From Campylorhamphus procurvoides (lineage: Eukaryota; Chordata; Aves; Passeriformes; Dendrocolaptidae): a stretch of 64,000 nt of DNA. Both the position numbers and the translations under genes were made by a program. How positions within the stretch are numbered: the first letter of the stretch is position 1; each line of letters starts with the position of its first letter. Of the stretch, positions 37,749 to 49,335 are shown in pieces. Below the pieces are notes generated by a model. That model made no database searches. It was not told the origin of the DNA and was given only the letters and a program-made list of their open reading frames with translations. The stretch covers positions 1 through 64,000 of the forward strand of contig WBMV01004889.1 in the NCBI GenBank assembly GCA_013396655.1, written 5' to 3'.

Positions 37749-40700
37749 TTTGTGAAGAATTCTCTCAGAACTATGTTTAACCTATATTCAGAAATTCATC
37801 ACCACAGATAAGGGAGTTATCAGTTGTGGAGTTATAGTATTTACTCTCTCTTTTGGAAATCACTAACCTTCAAATTCATAGAATTGCACATATAGAGAGT
37901 TTTAGGGACATTTGAATATCAGAGGTTGATAGAGGGTGATGTTCAAAGGCATTCCATTATTCCTTGCATTTTATTTGTTTTTCATAGTAGAATATTATAA
38001 ATTATGTTCATTCTGAAATGTTCTGATAAAGTTCAACATTGCTGCAGCAAAATTCATGGTTAGTACAAACAATTGCTTTTGTTAGCTCTTGTTGCCCAGT
38101 GAACTTTTTCATACATAAATGTCTAAATAAATTTGCTAAAAGCTTTATCTTGTGGATTTCAGGTCAGGGTACACTGATAGAGCAGAGTTAAGAAAGAAAC
38201 GCTACCAATATATTTTTTGTGTCTTGTCAAAAAATACACAGATGGCTTCAACTCCAGGACTGATTATCTAGTATGCTCTACAGAGAAAATGAAAGTTATA
38301 TGAATCTCTTTATTTTAGATGAGCACTTTTTCAATATGACACCCTGCTTCAGGTCAGTGATAATGCTAATACTCTGTACTTGAAAACTAACACCCGCTTT
38401 AGTATTGATTTTCATTGAATGTGTAACTGGATGGTGAGTTAGGAATATGTTTTTGGAGAGACCTCTAATGCTATAACCATATCAACCACTACACAAACTC
38501 CCAGAGATATTTGACCTCAGATAAAAATTTATGGTGTATATTTATAGCTAGCACCAGAGTTAAATGGATTTTAAAATGGATTCATGTTGTCATGCTACCC
38601 TGCTTCTGAGGTTTTTGGTATAGCATGTGAGCTTGTTTGCTTGCTGGTTTACGCGAGCAAGAGCTATGAGCTTTAGTTAAAGACAGAGCCAATCCACTGC
38701 TGGTCATAAACCAGGATGGAGAGGCTCAGGCCATTCAGCAAGACATCATGTCCTCTTCCTCCATGCGTTAATAATGGTTTCTTTGTGTCAAGCAAGTACA
38801 TTGTTTCTTAAGACCCCTGTAGGAAAACAAGGATCAGAAAACCAGAGCTTATTAAAACAAGGCATTTTCTTGTTATTGGCACAGATTGTCTTTTAAAGAT
38901 ATAGCAAAGTTGTTGCATGTGTGGTGTCATGTTCAAAGTATTGTTATATATTTTCTTCTTTAAGACGGCATCTATACTGATAAAAAGCAGTTCATTTGGT
39001 AAATGCAATTGCCTTTCCCCCTGCCCTGTTCAGGCACAAAGCTAAAACCTGTCTTGTCTGAGTAGCAAGATTAAAGGGTGTTCTGCTTTCCTGCATTTCC
39101 TGCTACTTAACCTCAGTCAGCCAACAAACCTGTGCCGGCAACCAGGTGCCTAATTCTTCTACATCATCAAGTCAGCCTAGACACTGAATCACTTTTTTTC
39201 CCATGGCTGCAGACATCTCAGAAAGACATAGAGCATGTCCCAACATACAGATTGCATCTAAGACTATCACATGAACTTTATAGCATATGCAAGTAGCATG
39301 AATGAATTGATCTTAATGCGAATGTTCTGCTAGTTAACTCCAAAGAGGATACTGTTTGACCAAAGAAATGTCATGTCATGCCAGTGTGCTTGACCTGCAT
39401 TTGCCTGTAAGTACATGGATTATTCAAGTCCTGACTCCTTTCATGATCCTTCTATTTAGTTTGTTGTCCCCAAAATGTCTTTGATCAAAATCCACAATAC
39501 CTGCATCACATCTATTTGTTATTTATTCCCCTCTGAGTATGTATCACTGAAAACTTCCATCATGGAGTCTGTGAAGCATAAAGCCAAAAAAATTTTGGCT
39601 GAGAACATCCTAGGAAAAACAATGCTGATGAGAGAAATGCAGTGAAATGCTGACGTATGAGACCTTGATATTACAAGCTCTGGCAAGTGCATTGTGCTTG
39701 GCAAACTGTGATATGCTGACCTTACGGTCATGCACACAAAGAGCTAAACTGCTCACTGCAGTCAAGGTAATGGGAATAAGCATGTTACAAACAAAATGAT
39801 GCCATCAAGATGCCTTTCTGGCACAATCTGCGTGTCAATAAAACAGGTTTACCTTCTACGGAGCACATGAGAGTAACCTTCAGCACATTATTATCTTCAA
39901 CTGGTTATGTATATCTTAGAAATATTTCAATTATAGTATTAGGAAATACTTGGACTGGTCACAAGATGATAATTAGATTTATTTATGTTGAGATTTCTTT
40001 ACCTGGCTACCCTTTGTGATGGAACAGAGTAGTTAGCTATTGATTTTTTTTTCCCTTCAAAAAATGTGAAGTACAGCCTGGAATAGGGAATTGCTTTGTG
40101 ATTAAGACTCCCTCCTTGGAGGTATGAGATAAGGACTCATACTCTAGAATTACTCAAATACCTGGAGGTGGAAAAACTGATACAAATAACTAATCACTGG
40201 CTGATCATTTGAGTCTTCTCTTTCTCCTCCTCTCTGTCTGTCAGAATTTACCTGTGACCTCTGAAAAAACGATAAAAGTTTTACTGGAGAGAATGGGTCA
40301 CCACTAAAATTTGTGAAAATAAGCTTATTTTTTTCCCTTTCAGTATGAAAAACATTCTGTCCAAGTCTGTCACATATGCATATAAGCCTGATCTTTATGC
40401 AACACAGTGCTAAGATTGTGTTCATTTATATTACTAAAAAGAGACAGAACAGCTTACACAAAAATAGAATAAGATATGTTAAATCAATGACAGTGTAAAT
40501 TCATGGCCATCATATTACATGGTGACAGTCCAATATGCATTGTTTTGTCTAGTGCCTTTCAGTACATGTGGAAAACATTAGAAAGCAGAGCTGCAAACCC
40601 TTAATTCATCACTTACAAAGCATGCTCCTACATACAGAAATATTTTGTGTCATGGGTGTGATAGTGGTCTTCATAATGTTAGAAGGTATTTGATACAAAT

Positions 40701-41041
40701 GGAGGTGTTTTTATAGTGGATGTTCAACATTTTAAGGAAAACTCTGGGGATTTTTAGTCAGCAATTGCAATTAAAATACGTTCTTTACTAATGCCTTAAT
40801 GTAAATGATATTAAGTAACTCATCCATAGAGAAAGAGGAATATTTGTTATAACTACTTATTTAACTTTCTGTAACTGTGTATAAGCCAAGAATGCCATTG
40901 CAAAAGAGATTACATTTATCACGTCACCTATTTGTGGAGTGTGGCAGATGTATCTGGTTGCTTAAACCAGGTAATTGAACTACAGTTTAGCTGACACAAG
41001 TCTAGAAATGGCATCTCCCTTTCAGCAGCCTGTTCAAATCC
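37749..41041. other. Unique non-coding sequence, about 3.3 kb
   Basis: Nothing beyond unremarkable AT-rich sequence. Frames at 38808-39008, 39519-39737, 39810-40019 and 40150-40425 are short and match nothing I recognise. Confidence 0.65.
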
Positions 41042-41211
41042 TAGAATCACAGAATAATGTGCTTTAGAAGGAACCTTTAAAGGCTCTCTAGTCTAGCCCC
41101 TGCAATGAGCAGGAACACCTTTCACTAGAGCAGGATGCTCAGAGCCCCGTCCAACCGGACCCTGAACATGTCCAAGGATGGAGCATCTACCACTTCTCTG
41201 GACAACCTGTT
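41042..41211 (-). mobile_element. CR1 LINE tail fragment, minus strand
   Basis: The + strand starts TAGAATCACAGAATAATGTG, the reverse complement of the CR1 3' terminal repeat, and continues with GGAACCTTTAAAGGCTCTCT, AGTCTAGCCCCTGCAATGAG and CATCTACCACTTCTCTGGAC, ending at CAACCTGTT. This is the last roughly 170 bases of a CR1 3' UTR in reverse orientation. It is the only minus-strand CR1 piece I can see here. Confidence 0.92.
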
Positions 41212-43726
41212 ATGTCATACACACTTTGGAAAGAGGACAGCCTATGTAATGCCTATGTACTGTGTTACTTGCCATGGCTTGCCTCTAATATATCCTTATT
41301 GAGGCTTCTATATATTAACTGATGCATGTCTCAGTGTAGGATAATAAATGCTTTGCTATCTCTGCTGTGAAAGCAGGGACCTGTGCAGGGCTCTGGTAAC
41401 AGGAGCAATTTAAGAAATTAAATTGCTGCCAAAATTAACAAACTAGATACATGTATATGAGTTTATTATAATATTGCTGGGGGGGAGGGTTTTCTGTACT
41501 ATCCAATAGGCACTTCTGCATTTAAGGTTGTCTTCTTGCTTATGATGTCTCTCTTACCTTATTATAAACAAATGTGAATTGTAAATAGTTATACATTCAT
41601 AGAAATAGTATCATGAAACAGTATATAGTGATTAGTATCAACTTCTTTCTCCTCTTCAGTGTTTCTTCTCGTTTCTCTGCATATCCTAGCTGACATTTCT
41701 AGTCTCGAAGCCACAGTTATTCGATGTATTCCTCCTAAATTCTGTCAGAAATTTCTATGCATACTGTTGGGGTGAAGACTTTCCTAAAAGGGTCTGATTG
41801 GGCTGATCAGCTACTTCTGAACCAGACTGAGTGGCATAAAAGACTTCCAGCTGTTATTAATTCAAACTCAGCAGCCCTCAGGATCAGGCACAGTGTTTAA
41901 TATATGTTTTACAGAAGTACTTGTGTAAAGCTATTAATTGAAACTATTTGTAGGATCTATTCAGAGTGAGACTTGGTACTGATGATGAATGGCTTCATTG
42001 TACTAGGTCATTATGGTCCTAAGTAATTTTGTTGGTTGGTACTTTTCATTTTATACCTAAAAATCAAATAAAAATGATGAATTGCAGAGAAATGAAAAAA
42101 GGTATAATTGGCAAAATAGATTATTACACCCCATGATTGGAGGTAATGAATTGCAGCAGAAATTAAAGGCAAAGCTTTACCAGTTAAACTGAATTTAATC
42201 TAAGTAGTGAAATAGATATTTCTGTCAGGCCATAATCTTCTCAGGTTACTAAAGGTAATATGGAATCCACAGCCCATGTATCTTTAAACTAATAGTGTTC
42301 AAGGGGATTAACCCCACAGTTCTGATTCATAACAAGTAATAGTCATGACCAGTGTGGGTAAGTGCAAAATGAAACCAGAACCAGACAGTCCAGCACAAAC
42401 CTGCTAAACAGCAGTTTGTCAGTCTGTGTTTGTACATAGCCTACCTCCAAAGTCTCATATGGAAAAAAATAGTCCTATTCAAAACAAAGAAATGGCCTAA
42501 AGATGAATGCCTGCATTGCTTAGGCATGTGCTCAGAACTTTGAAAGTCAACTGGCAGATATTTGATGTGGCCACAGTTCAGACCAAACTGGATACCTCTG
42601 TAAAAAGAATGTGTGTACTGCCCCTGCCCCCTCTCCCCTCCTCTTTTTCAGTAAATACATTAAGGTTTAAGCCTCTGCTCTGTAAAACTACTGATACATA
42701 TATAGAGTTGGACAAAGAGTAGGAGCAGTTAGATATCTCATCACTTTGTGAATTGTTGTATCAGTCAGTAGCATTCAGTGATACAACAGTATCTGAAATA
42801 ATTGGCTTGCATTTTTTTAATGTTTTGTCACATTCTTGTCACATGTTTTTATAAGGAAAAAGCTAAAGAATACTAGAAGTAGATAAGGTAATTCTTTAAG
42901 AAGTTAGCCACAAAAAAAATTGATTTTTATTTGTTCCCAAGGGATGCAAATTGTCCTTTCTGCATTAATACTTGGGAGGACTTGTTCCACAGGAAATTTC
43001 TTAAGTATGAATACTTTATGCACTCTGATTTTCCCCTTGGAAATATATTCAATCTAACAAACATTTAAGAATGATCTTGTAGCTTGAAAATTTTTGTCTT
43101 TTTACTCCCTACACAGGTTTTAAAAATAATTCCATATGTTTCTTAGCAAGGAGCCTGTTAGCTAGCTTTTGTTTAGATTGTGAGTCTTTTACTTTTCAAT
43201 TTCTTTTATACATTAAAAATAATAAAATGCCCCAACAAAAGAGCACTCTGAATAAAATCATTCTAGAAGCTGTAAAAGTTTGAATTCACAATATAAAAGG
43301 GAATGTTGCTCATGCAGGGATTGTGGAATGCTAATATGCTTGCCATGTGAACTTGCTGCAGCTCCTTTTTGAATCCCTGTAATTCAAAAAGTTCACCTTG
43401 AAGTTATCATATAATTTTGCCATTCATTGTACATGTAACTTTTATTGTTAATACAGACATTCTTTTATGTACCAAAAATGAGACAATCACATTTCAGTAG
43501 CAGCCTTTTCAACACATTAAATTCTTTTGGTAATTTTTTTTTGTCTCTAGGTCACATTTCCCCCTATAACTTCAGCTACTGTAATGCAATCTTATTTTCT
43601 TTTCTCTTATAACTGTTGCTGTTGTCAACAGGCATCGCTTTTTCAGTTAAACACTGTTCTTGTATTTCAGACTAATTTTGACTATCTTTCTCTTATGGCT
43701 CTGATAATGCTACAGACTGATTAGAT
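41212..43726. other. Unique non-coding sequence, about 2.5 kb
   Basis: No gene or further transposon is recognised. The frame 42507-42722 is short and has no domain. Confidence 0.65.
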
Positions 43727-43803
43727 GGTTTGGGGGTTTTTTGGGGGTGAGGAGGGGTTAGCCTTCTTTTTAGGTGTTTTTTGGTTTTTTTTTTTGGTTG
43801 GGT
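43727..43803. repeat. T/G-rich tract with G-runs, next to a CR1 copy
   Basis: The tract begins GGTTTGGGGGTTTTTTGGGG, passes through GTGAGGAGGGGTTAG and, after a short break, ends GTTTTTTGGTTTTTTTTTTT and GGTTGGG. Three G-runs of four to five bases with an additional GG make it a possible G-quadruplex former. It lies about 60 bases upstream of the CR1 fragment that starts near 43866. Confidence 0.8.
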
Positions 43804-43865
43804 CTTTTTCTGTTTCAACATGCAGACTGTATTTCTGCTTCAGCTTTTTCTCTTTCATTAGAGCT

Positions 43866-44443
43866 TCTAAAGCAGTATGGCCAGCAGGTTGAGGGAAGTG
43901 ATTATACCCTTCTATTCTGCTCTCATGAGACCACACCTGGAGTGTTGCATTCAGCTCTGGGGTCCCCAGCACAGGAAGGACATCGACCTGTTGAAGTGAG
44001 TCCAGAGGGGGGCCATGAAAATGACTTCGGGTATGGAACACTTCTCCTATGAGAAAAGTTTGAGAGAGTTTGGATTGTTCAGTCTGGAGAAGAGAAGGAT
44101 CTGGGGAGACCTAAGAGCAGCCTTTCAATACCTAACGGGAGCCTCCAAGAGAGCTGGAGAGAGACTTTTCACAAGGCGTGTAGTGACAGGACAAGGGGGA
44201 ATGGTTTCAAACTGAAAGAAGGTAGACTTAAATTAACTAGAAAGAGATTATCTACCATGACAGCGGTAGGCACTGGAACAGGTTGCCCAGAGCAGTTGCT
44301 GATGCCCCATCCCTGGAGGTGTTCAAGGTCAGATGGAGTTCTGAGCAACCTGGTCTAGTGGAAGGTGTCCCTGCCCAGGGTGAGTGGGTTGGAACAAGAT
44401 GACCTTTAAGGTCCCTTCCACACCAAACCATCCTATGATCCAC
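43866..44443 (+). mobile_element. Truncated CR1 LINE with well-preserved 3' end
   Basis: Of the CR1 pieces in this window this is the best preserved. Diagnostic blocks are TATGGCCAGCAGGTTGAGGG (43877), CATGAGACCACACCTGGAGT (43923), CAGCTCTGGGGTCCCCAGCA (43951), GAAGGACATCGACCTGTTGA (43975), TTCTCCTATGAGAAAAGTTT (44042), AGCAGCCTTTCAATACCTAA (44116), CACTGGAACAGGTTGCCCAG (44271), GCCCCATCCCTGGAGGTGTT (44303), GCAACCTGGTCTAGTGGAAG (44345) and GATGACCTTTAAGGTCCCTT (44398), ending at CCATCCTATGATCCA. It covers the last codons of ORF2 and the full 3' UTR. The ORF2 frame is broken. Frames at 43774-44052, 44015-44215 and 44252-44443 are shadows of the element. Confidence 0.96.
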
Positions 44444-44549
44444 TACACACTGTCTCCTGTGTTAGGATCCTGAATGTTTCATATAAATTACTATGAAACT
44501 GAAGGTTTATGAAATCCCTGGGATATTCTGTCTATGTAGTTACCGATTT

Positions 44550-44569
44550 AAAAAAAAAAAAAAAAAAAA
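44550..44569. repeat. Poly(A) run, 20 bases
   Basis: An uninterrupted run of 20 A residues, the longest homopolymer in the window. It starts about 107 bases after the end of the CR1 fragment. CR1 elements do not end in poly(A), and no processed pseudogene body is visible upstream. Confidence 0.95.
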
Positions 44570-44890
44570 GAAGGAAATACACAGAAGATGAAGCCAAGGG
44601 TTAAAGTTAAGCATTAAAATATTTTTGTTCCTCTTTTATTATATTTTTATATTGAATGAGGAATACATATATTGTATGAGAAATTAAACCAGAAAATTTG
44701 GAAAAGGGTTTCATTTTTAATTTAAATGGAAGTCTTGTGCATGATATTTCTAAGAACCCCCAAGGAATAAGATTTACATTTCTTTTATGCCTTCTTATGT
44801 ATTTTAACCATGTGCTTGAAGAGGTATGAAATTCAAAATGTTGAACAAAAACTAAATCAAAGGCTTCTACAATGAAATATTAATTTAATT

Positions 44891-44934
44891 GGTATTTAAA
44901 GGCACCTTGGGAGGTATTTAAAGACACCTTGTGA
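44891..44934. repeat. 22-bp tandem duplication
   Basis: GGTATTTAAAGGCACCTTGGGA (44891-44912) is followed directly by a second copy (44913-44934) that differs at two positions (GGC/GAC and GGGA/GTGA). The two copies show that the duplication is not brand new. Confidence 0.92.
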
Positions 44935-45392
44935 GGCTAAGATATCTTAGTCTCAGACTTAGAAATGAGTATGCATCCAAGTAAGGAATAATGTCATGCA
45001 AAAAATAATGTTTTAAGAGTGTTAAAAGACTGGAAAGTCAATACTTGGGGTCCAGTCTCTGCAGTAAGGTAAATGAGATTTTTGCAGTTTTAGTTTCTGT
45101 TGATATACTTAAACCCTTCCTTCCTCTCTCCCCTAACCTATCTGTTAGGCAGTCTTGCATGTAAATGGTAAAATTTTTGCATGACACCTTCAACAGCAGT
45201 CTTAAATTTAGAAAAATGTGTATATCTCCCTGCAAATACAGTCTAAGATATATGCCTATAAAGAGAATTTGAAGCAAAATGAATTCACCTGACTAATTTC
45301 TGTCTGAAAAGTCTTTCATCTTTATTTACTCCTCTCCAGAAGACAGCTGGGTACAGGGAGGGAAGATAAACACCCCTATCTTTACTTCTCAG

Positions 45393-45598
45393 CAAAATAT
45401 CTCAACCATGACCAAGAGGGATTGCCTGGAGCCATGAAGGATGTGGCACAAATGTCTATTCAATCTTTGCCTCTTCTACAATCACCACTTAGTGCAAATT
45501 TATTGTATGAAGCACTTAATGAAGATGACTTTTCAAGTGAGAACAGGGCTGAGACCAATTTGCCTTACTCAGCCCACTGGACAGGCATCTGTCAGAAG
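45393..45598 (+). other. Exon-like open stretch, weak candidate
   Basis: A pyrimidine-rich acceptor (CTATCTTTACTTCTCAG, AG at 45391-45392) and a donor-like AAG|GTAACA (GT at 45599-45600) flank a 206-base stretch that is open in one frame. The frame stays open from about 45308 to 45685. Its translation includes LLYEALNEDDFSSENRAE, which is acidic and polar and unlike most chance frames here. I do not recognise it. Frames of this length occur several times in the window by chance, so this is a weak candidate. Confidence 0.13.
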
Positions 45599-47454
45599 GT
45601 AACAATATTTGGGGGTTGTTGTGAACTAGCAGCAGTGTTGAAATGTGCAATCTTGTGTTTTATAGCTCTACAACCAGTGTCATGAAATTTAAGAACCTTA
45701 ACATGTAAAAGCCATATTGTATTACAAATTATTCCCTTACTCCATCAATGTGTTTTTCTCAATCAGGTGGTAAGAAAAATGTCCTCAGTCCCAACTAGCT
45801 GCAGCAGTTCCTCAGCTTTGGATACTTCTGAACATTGGCTTCTTTCTCTCCCCAAAACTGGGTTTGATATTCTGACTGCAGTTATAGCACACACAGAAGG
45901 CAGGTACAGTTAAGCCACATCCATGGAAAGCCTCCTGCATCAGGCAAAACACTTCTGAAAGACTTAGAGTCATTAATACTTTTCTGCCTGGCCATGGAGT
46001 TTACATTTGGGATAGAATATGAATTCCTGGCCTTCTGTGATCATGGAAGGTGAACCATAAAACAAAAGAGATGGACATATGGTTTGGGAGGAATGTCTGT
46101 CTTTTACAGGAGTCTGAAAGTCCTTTATTTATATCACTTGATGTAGGAGGAAAGGAAAAGAAAGGAGTGATAAGAATAAAACTAGAGAGCTAAGTGAAAA
46201 GATTATATACAAGAAACAAGAGATTTTTCAGTGGCTCTGAGTACATGTGGGTTGAAATGCAGAGTGTGATGTAAGCTTGGTGTGCCTTTCAGTGGTAATA
46301 AGGATTTAAGAAAAAAATAGAAAAATCTATGTAAAATAAAATAGGATACATTTATGAGCAAGATTGTATGACAACCCTGTTTACAATAACAGGAGACCAG
46401 ATTTACTAACCTGAAAGTCCCACATTGGTCCCATGTTTTTAAGCTACACACCATTAATATAGCCATCAAAAGTACTAATTATATTTGGGCAAATCCTGAA
46501 AGGTGTATTTAACTGCTGCTTCAAAATCACTGGGACTATAAAAAGCTAGTTTGCTAGTCTGCCCAGAAATTCATACAGTAAAAGAGTGCATTTGATTGTA
46601 GAGTATTACGTTCCTGTAGATGGGATAGTACTGAGCAGTTCACTTGTTAGGGTACTGTCTCTGACACGGTTCAGATGTGAACACCTTGATTGCTGCTGGA
46701 AAAAAGCTTACAGGAATGCAGACTTGTGTTTTTGTCTGCAGAAGATAGAATAATATGCATGTATTTGATGTAATGGGAGTGCCAAACCTGTCTAAAATAT
46801 TCTCAGCAAGACAATGCTCCTGGAGCTTATTAAAAAGGATGTAAAATAAACAAATTGGTTTACAATAGCTGCACATTGCCAGAGATGAAAGTGTTGGAAA
46901 GAAGCTACTGGAAGAAAATGATCGAGTGTCAAAAAAGTGAGGTTGTTGTGTTGTGCTGATAGCATGATTGTGCTAAGGGAGTGATAAATAACCATGTTTT
47001 AGGTGGATGATCTGGTTAAAGATAACAATACAGAAATTGAGAAAGGAAGAAAGGGACTTGTGCTTTAGCTGAAGACAATCACAAATACTGATTTTCTCTT
47101 TAGCTAAACATACTGTCTTCTCTTTTTTTATTTCTTTAGACAGTAAGAAGCAATTTATCACATCAGATGATGAAATTAAGTTTTTTATTCCCTGCTTAAA
47201 TCTTCCATCTGCTAGCAATATAGTACAATGTGATAATACATATATTCTTGCTTAAAGGTCTTTGACATCTCTCTACAGGATCTCTCTATCCGATAAAGTT
47301 CAAATTTTGATAATTTAGCTAAGTAAATCTTTTGGATGTATTAAAATCATAAGTTGTCATTCTTTCTTGCATAAGTACTACTTAACAATTTCTGAAGTTA
47401 TTTTGAGGCTTTGAGCAGTTCAAAATATGTCTTGGATTGGTTTAAGATAAAGTT

Positions 47455-48060
47455 GGCAGGGCCACCAGGTTGTAACCAGCACCACGAAGCCAAGCTGAAG
47501 ACTGCTCACCAGTGTTGTCCTGCTGAGAACAGCGATGCTTCCCCACCTTCTGGCACTGCCAAGGCTGCACCTGGAGCACCGTGCCCAGTTTGGGGCTCCT
47601 CAGTAGGAGAGATGCTGAGGTTCTGGATGGACCTGGAGCCCAGTGGTGGAACACTGTGCCCATTAGGGCAGGAGCACAGAGTGTATGAGAAGCGGTGAGA
47701 GGTGGGGGTGTTCAGCCTGGAGAAGGGAATTCTGAGGGGAGAGAGCCCTGATTGCTGTCTAATGGGAGTGTATAGGGGAGACAGAGGCAGATTGTCTTCC
47801 AAAGGCCACAGTGACAGGATGAGCGAAAGCACACGAGCTGCAATGCAAGAATTTCCCACGTGGAACTGGGGAAAATAAATGTTCATAAAGAACTGGAGCA
47901 GGTTCAAGTATCACCATTGGAAATACTTGGAGCTTAACTGGTTAAGGACAGAACAAACTGATTTCATTTTGAAGTCAGACCTGAGCTCTTCAAAGTAGAT
48001 GCTGCTCTGAGCAGAGAGGATAGACTCCAAAGGTCCCTTCTGTCATAAACTATTCTACCT
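47455..48060 (+). mobile_element. Strongly decayed CR1 LINE fragment
   Basis: Blocks reminiscent of the CR1 3' region appear in the right order: CTCACCAGTGTTGTCCTGCT (47505), CACCTGGAGCACCGTGCCCA (47569), TTGGGGCTCCTCAGTAGGAG (47590), GGGGGTGTTCAGCCTGGAGA (47704), AACTGGAGCAGGTTCAAGTA (47891) and the terminal stretch CTCCAAAGGTCCCTTCTGTC followed by AACTATTCTACC. Many small insertions and deletions separate them, so this is older than the copies at 8555 and 43866. The 5' boundary is approximate. The frames 47411-47698 (+), 47442-47663 (-) and 47506-47907 (-) lie within it and are shadows. Confidence 0.75.
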
Positions 48061-49287
48061 TCCTGTGAAAATTGTTCATTCAGATAGGGAGACATTCATA
48101 ATTCAAATGGGTAAGCTGAGGCAGCAATTAAATGGGCTGCCTAAGGTAATAAAGGTGGCATCAGATTTAGTAGTATCATATGTATTTAAACCTTTGTTGT
48201 TCCTCATTTGAAATTTATCACAATTTATCACAATGAGCGGGTGACCATGTGAGAAGACATGACAGTTTCATTGCACGTGTGAATGAATAGAGAAGGTTAA
48301 TCATTAAGAAGAGGAAAGAATGACACGAGTATACATTCAATAATTCCAGATGACACGTAGTTTTTATATATTATTGTTATTGTTCAAATAAATGTCAGGA
48401 AAAAAGTAAGCTGATTTTATATGCATACGTACTTCTGAATATACATGCACACACCAGACTGATTTGTTAAAAAACCCCACCAGAGCACAGGAACTGGAAA
48501 ATGTCAACTTTAAGGAGCTACTGGTTGAATTTGCATTCACTGCTCCTCAGCCAAGCTGACACAGAGTTCGTGACATATTAGTCAGCTTATGAGCAAACAG
48601 GTGCCACAACCTTCTCTGTAGGTGCTGTTTAGTGCCTTCAGCTGCCTTACAAGTGTATGAAGGTCATCTATACCAGTTTAGTAAAACAGTAGGTCAGAGT
48701 CTTCACATTTAAAGGCTTTCTAAAGCTTTTAGTACCTGTAATTGATAGGCATGTTATCTGAATATAAACTAATAACCATGTTTCTCTGAGTCCTGAAGAT
48801 TTTGCTTTACTTCATATCTAATTTAGCAGTGCTAAATATTGCAAAATTTAAGGATGTAACAGTGTATTTGCAACTCTGTTAAACTGAGGGCAAGGGTCTC
48901 TACATAGAAAGTCAGTCAGTATTTCTCACACCACTCTTATTTTTAATTGGAAAATTAGAGTGACTAAAAATGAAGATGAAAGAGTCAAGTTGTAGTCTAT
49001 TTACTAGAAAGAAGCTTGTGCTATTTATGACATTATAGTTTTCTTTAAAATATAAGAAAAAAACTTCTGGTAAGTGCTTTTGTATAGCACAGCTGTAAAT
49101 TCTTGTTTATCTGCTGTGCTGCAGTTTGTGTGTCTGTGTTTCTCATCTTGTTGTGATTACTGAAGAATGTTGTTTGTTTTATATTTTGGAGCTCTACAGT
49201 GCTGGCATTTATCAAGAGAAGACACACAGCAGAGCCTTGCATAAATAATGGCACTGGGCCAAGTACAGCTGAGGTGGTTGCCAGCAC

Positions 49288-49335
49288 AACTCCATTGAAG
49301 TCAAAGGAATTGCACCATGGGTGAGTTTGGCCCTT
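49288..49335. repeat. Fragment resembling an ancient amniote interspersed repeat
   Basis: The + strand reads CAACTCCATTGAAGTCAAAG and then GAATTGCACCATGGGTGAGTTTGGCCC. I recall closely similar sequence (CCATTGAAGTCAATGGAGTT, then a block ending in TTTGGCCC) as a very common dispersed repeat in reptile genomes, with an internal near-palindrome around CCATTGAAGTCAATGG. The family name and class are not certain from memory. Here only about 48 bases are recognisable. Confidence 0.45.

Larger units (their letters stand above)
44444..47454. other. Unique non-coding sequence, about 3 kb
   Basis: It holds a 20-base A run at 44550-44569, a 22-bp tandem duplication at 44891-44934 and the weak exon-like stretch 45393-45598, each noted separately. 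Otherwise AT-rich with no recognised repeat or gene. Confidence 0.6.

Noticed and set aside
44444..44569. The 20-base A run as the tail of a processed pseudogene or retroposed SINE
   Set aside because: No gene-like or SINE-like body lies before it. The preceding element is CR1, which does not end in poly(A).
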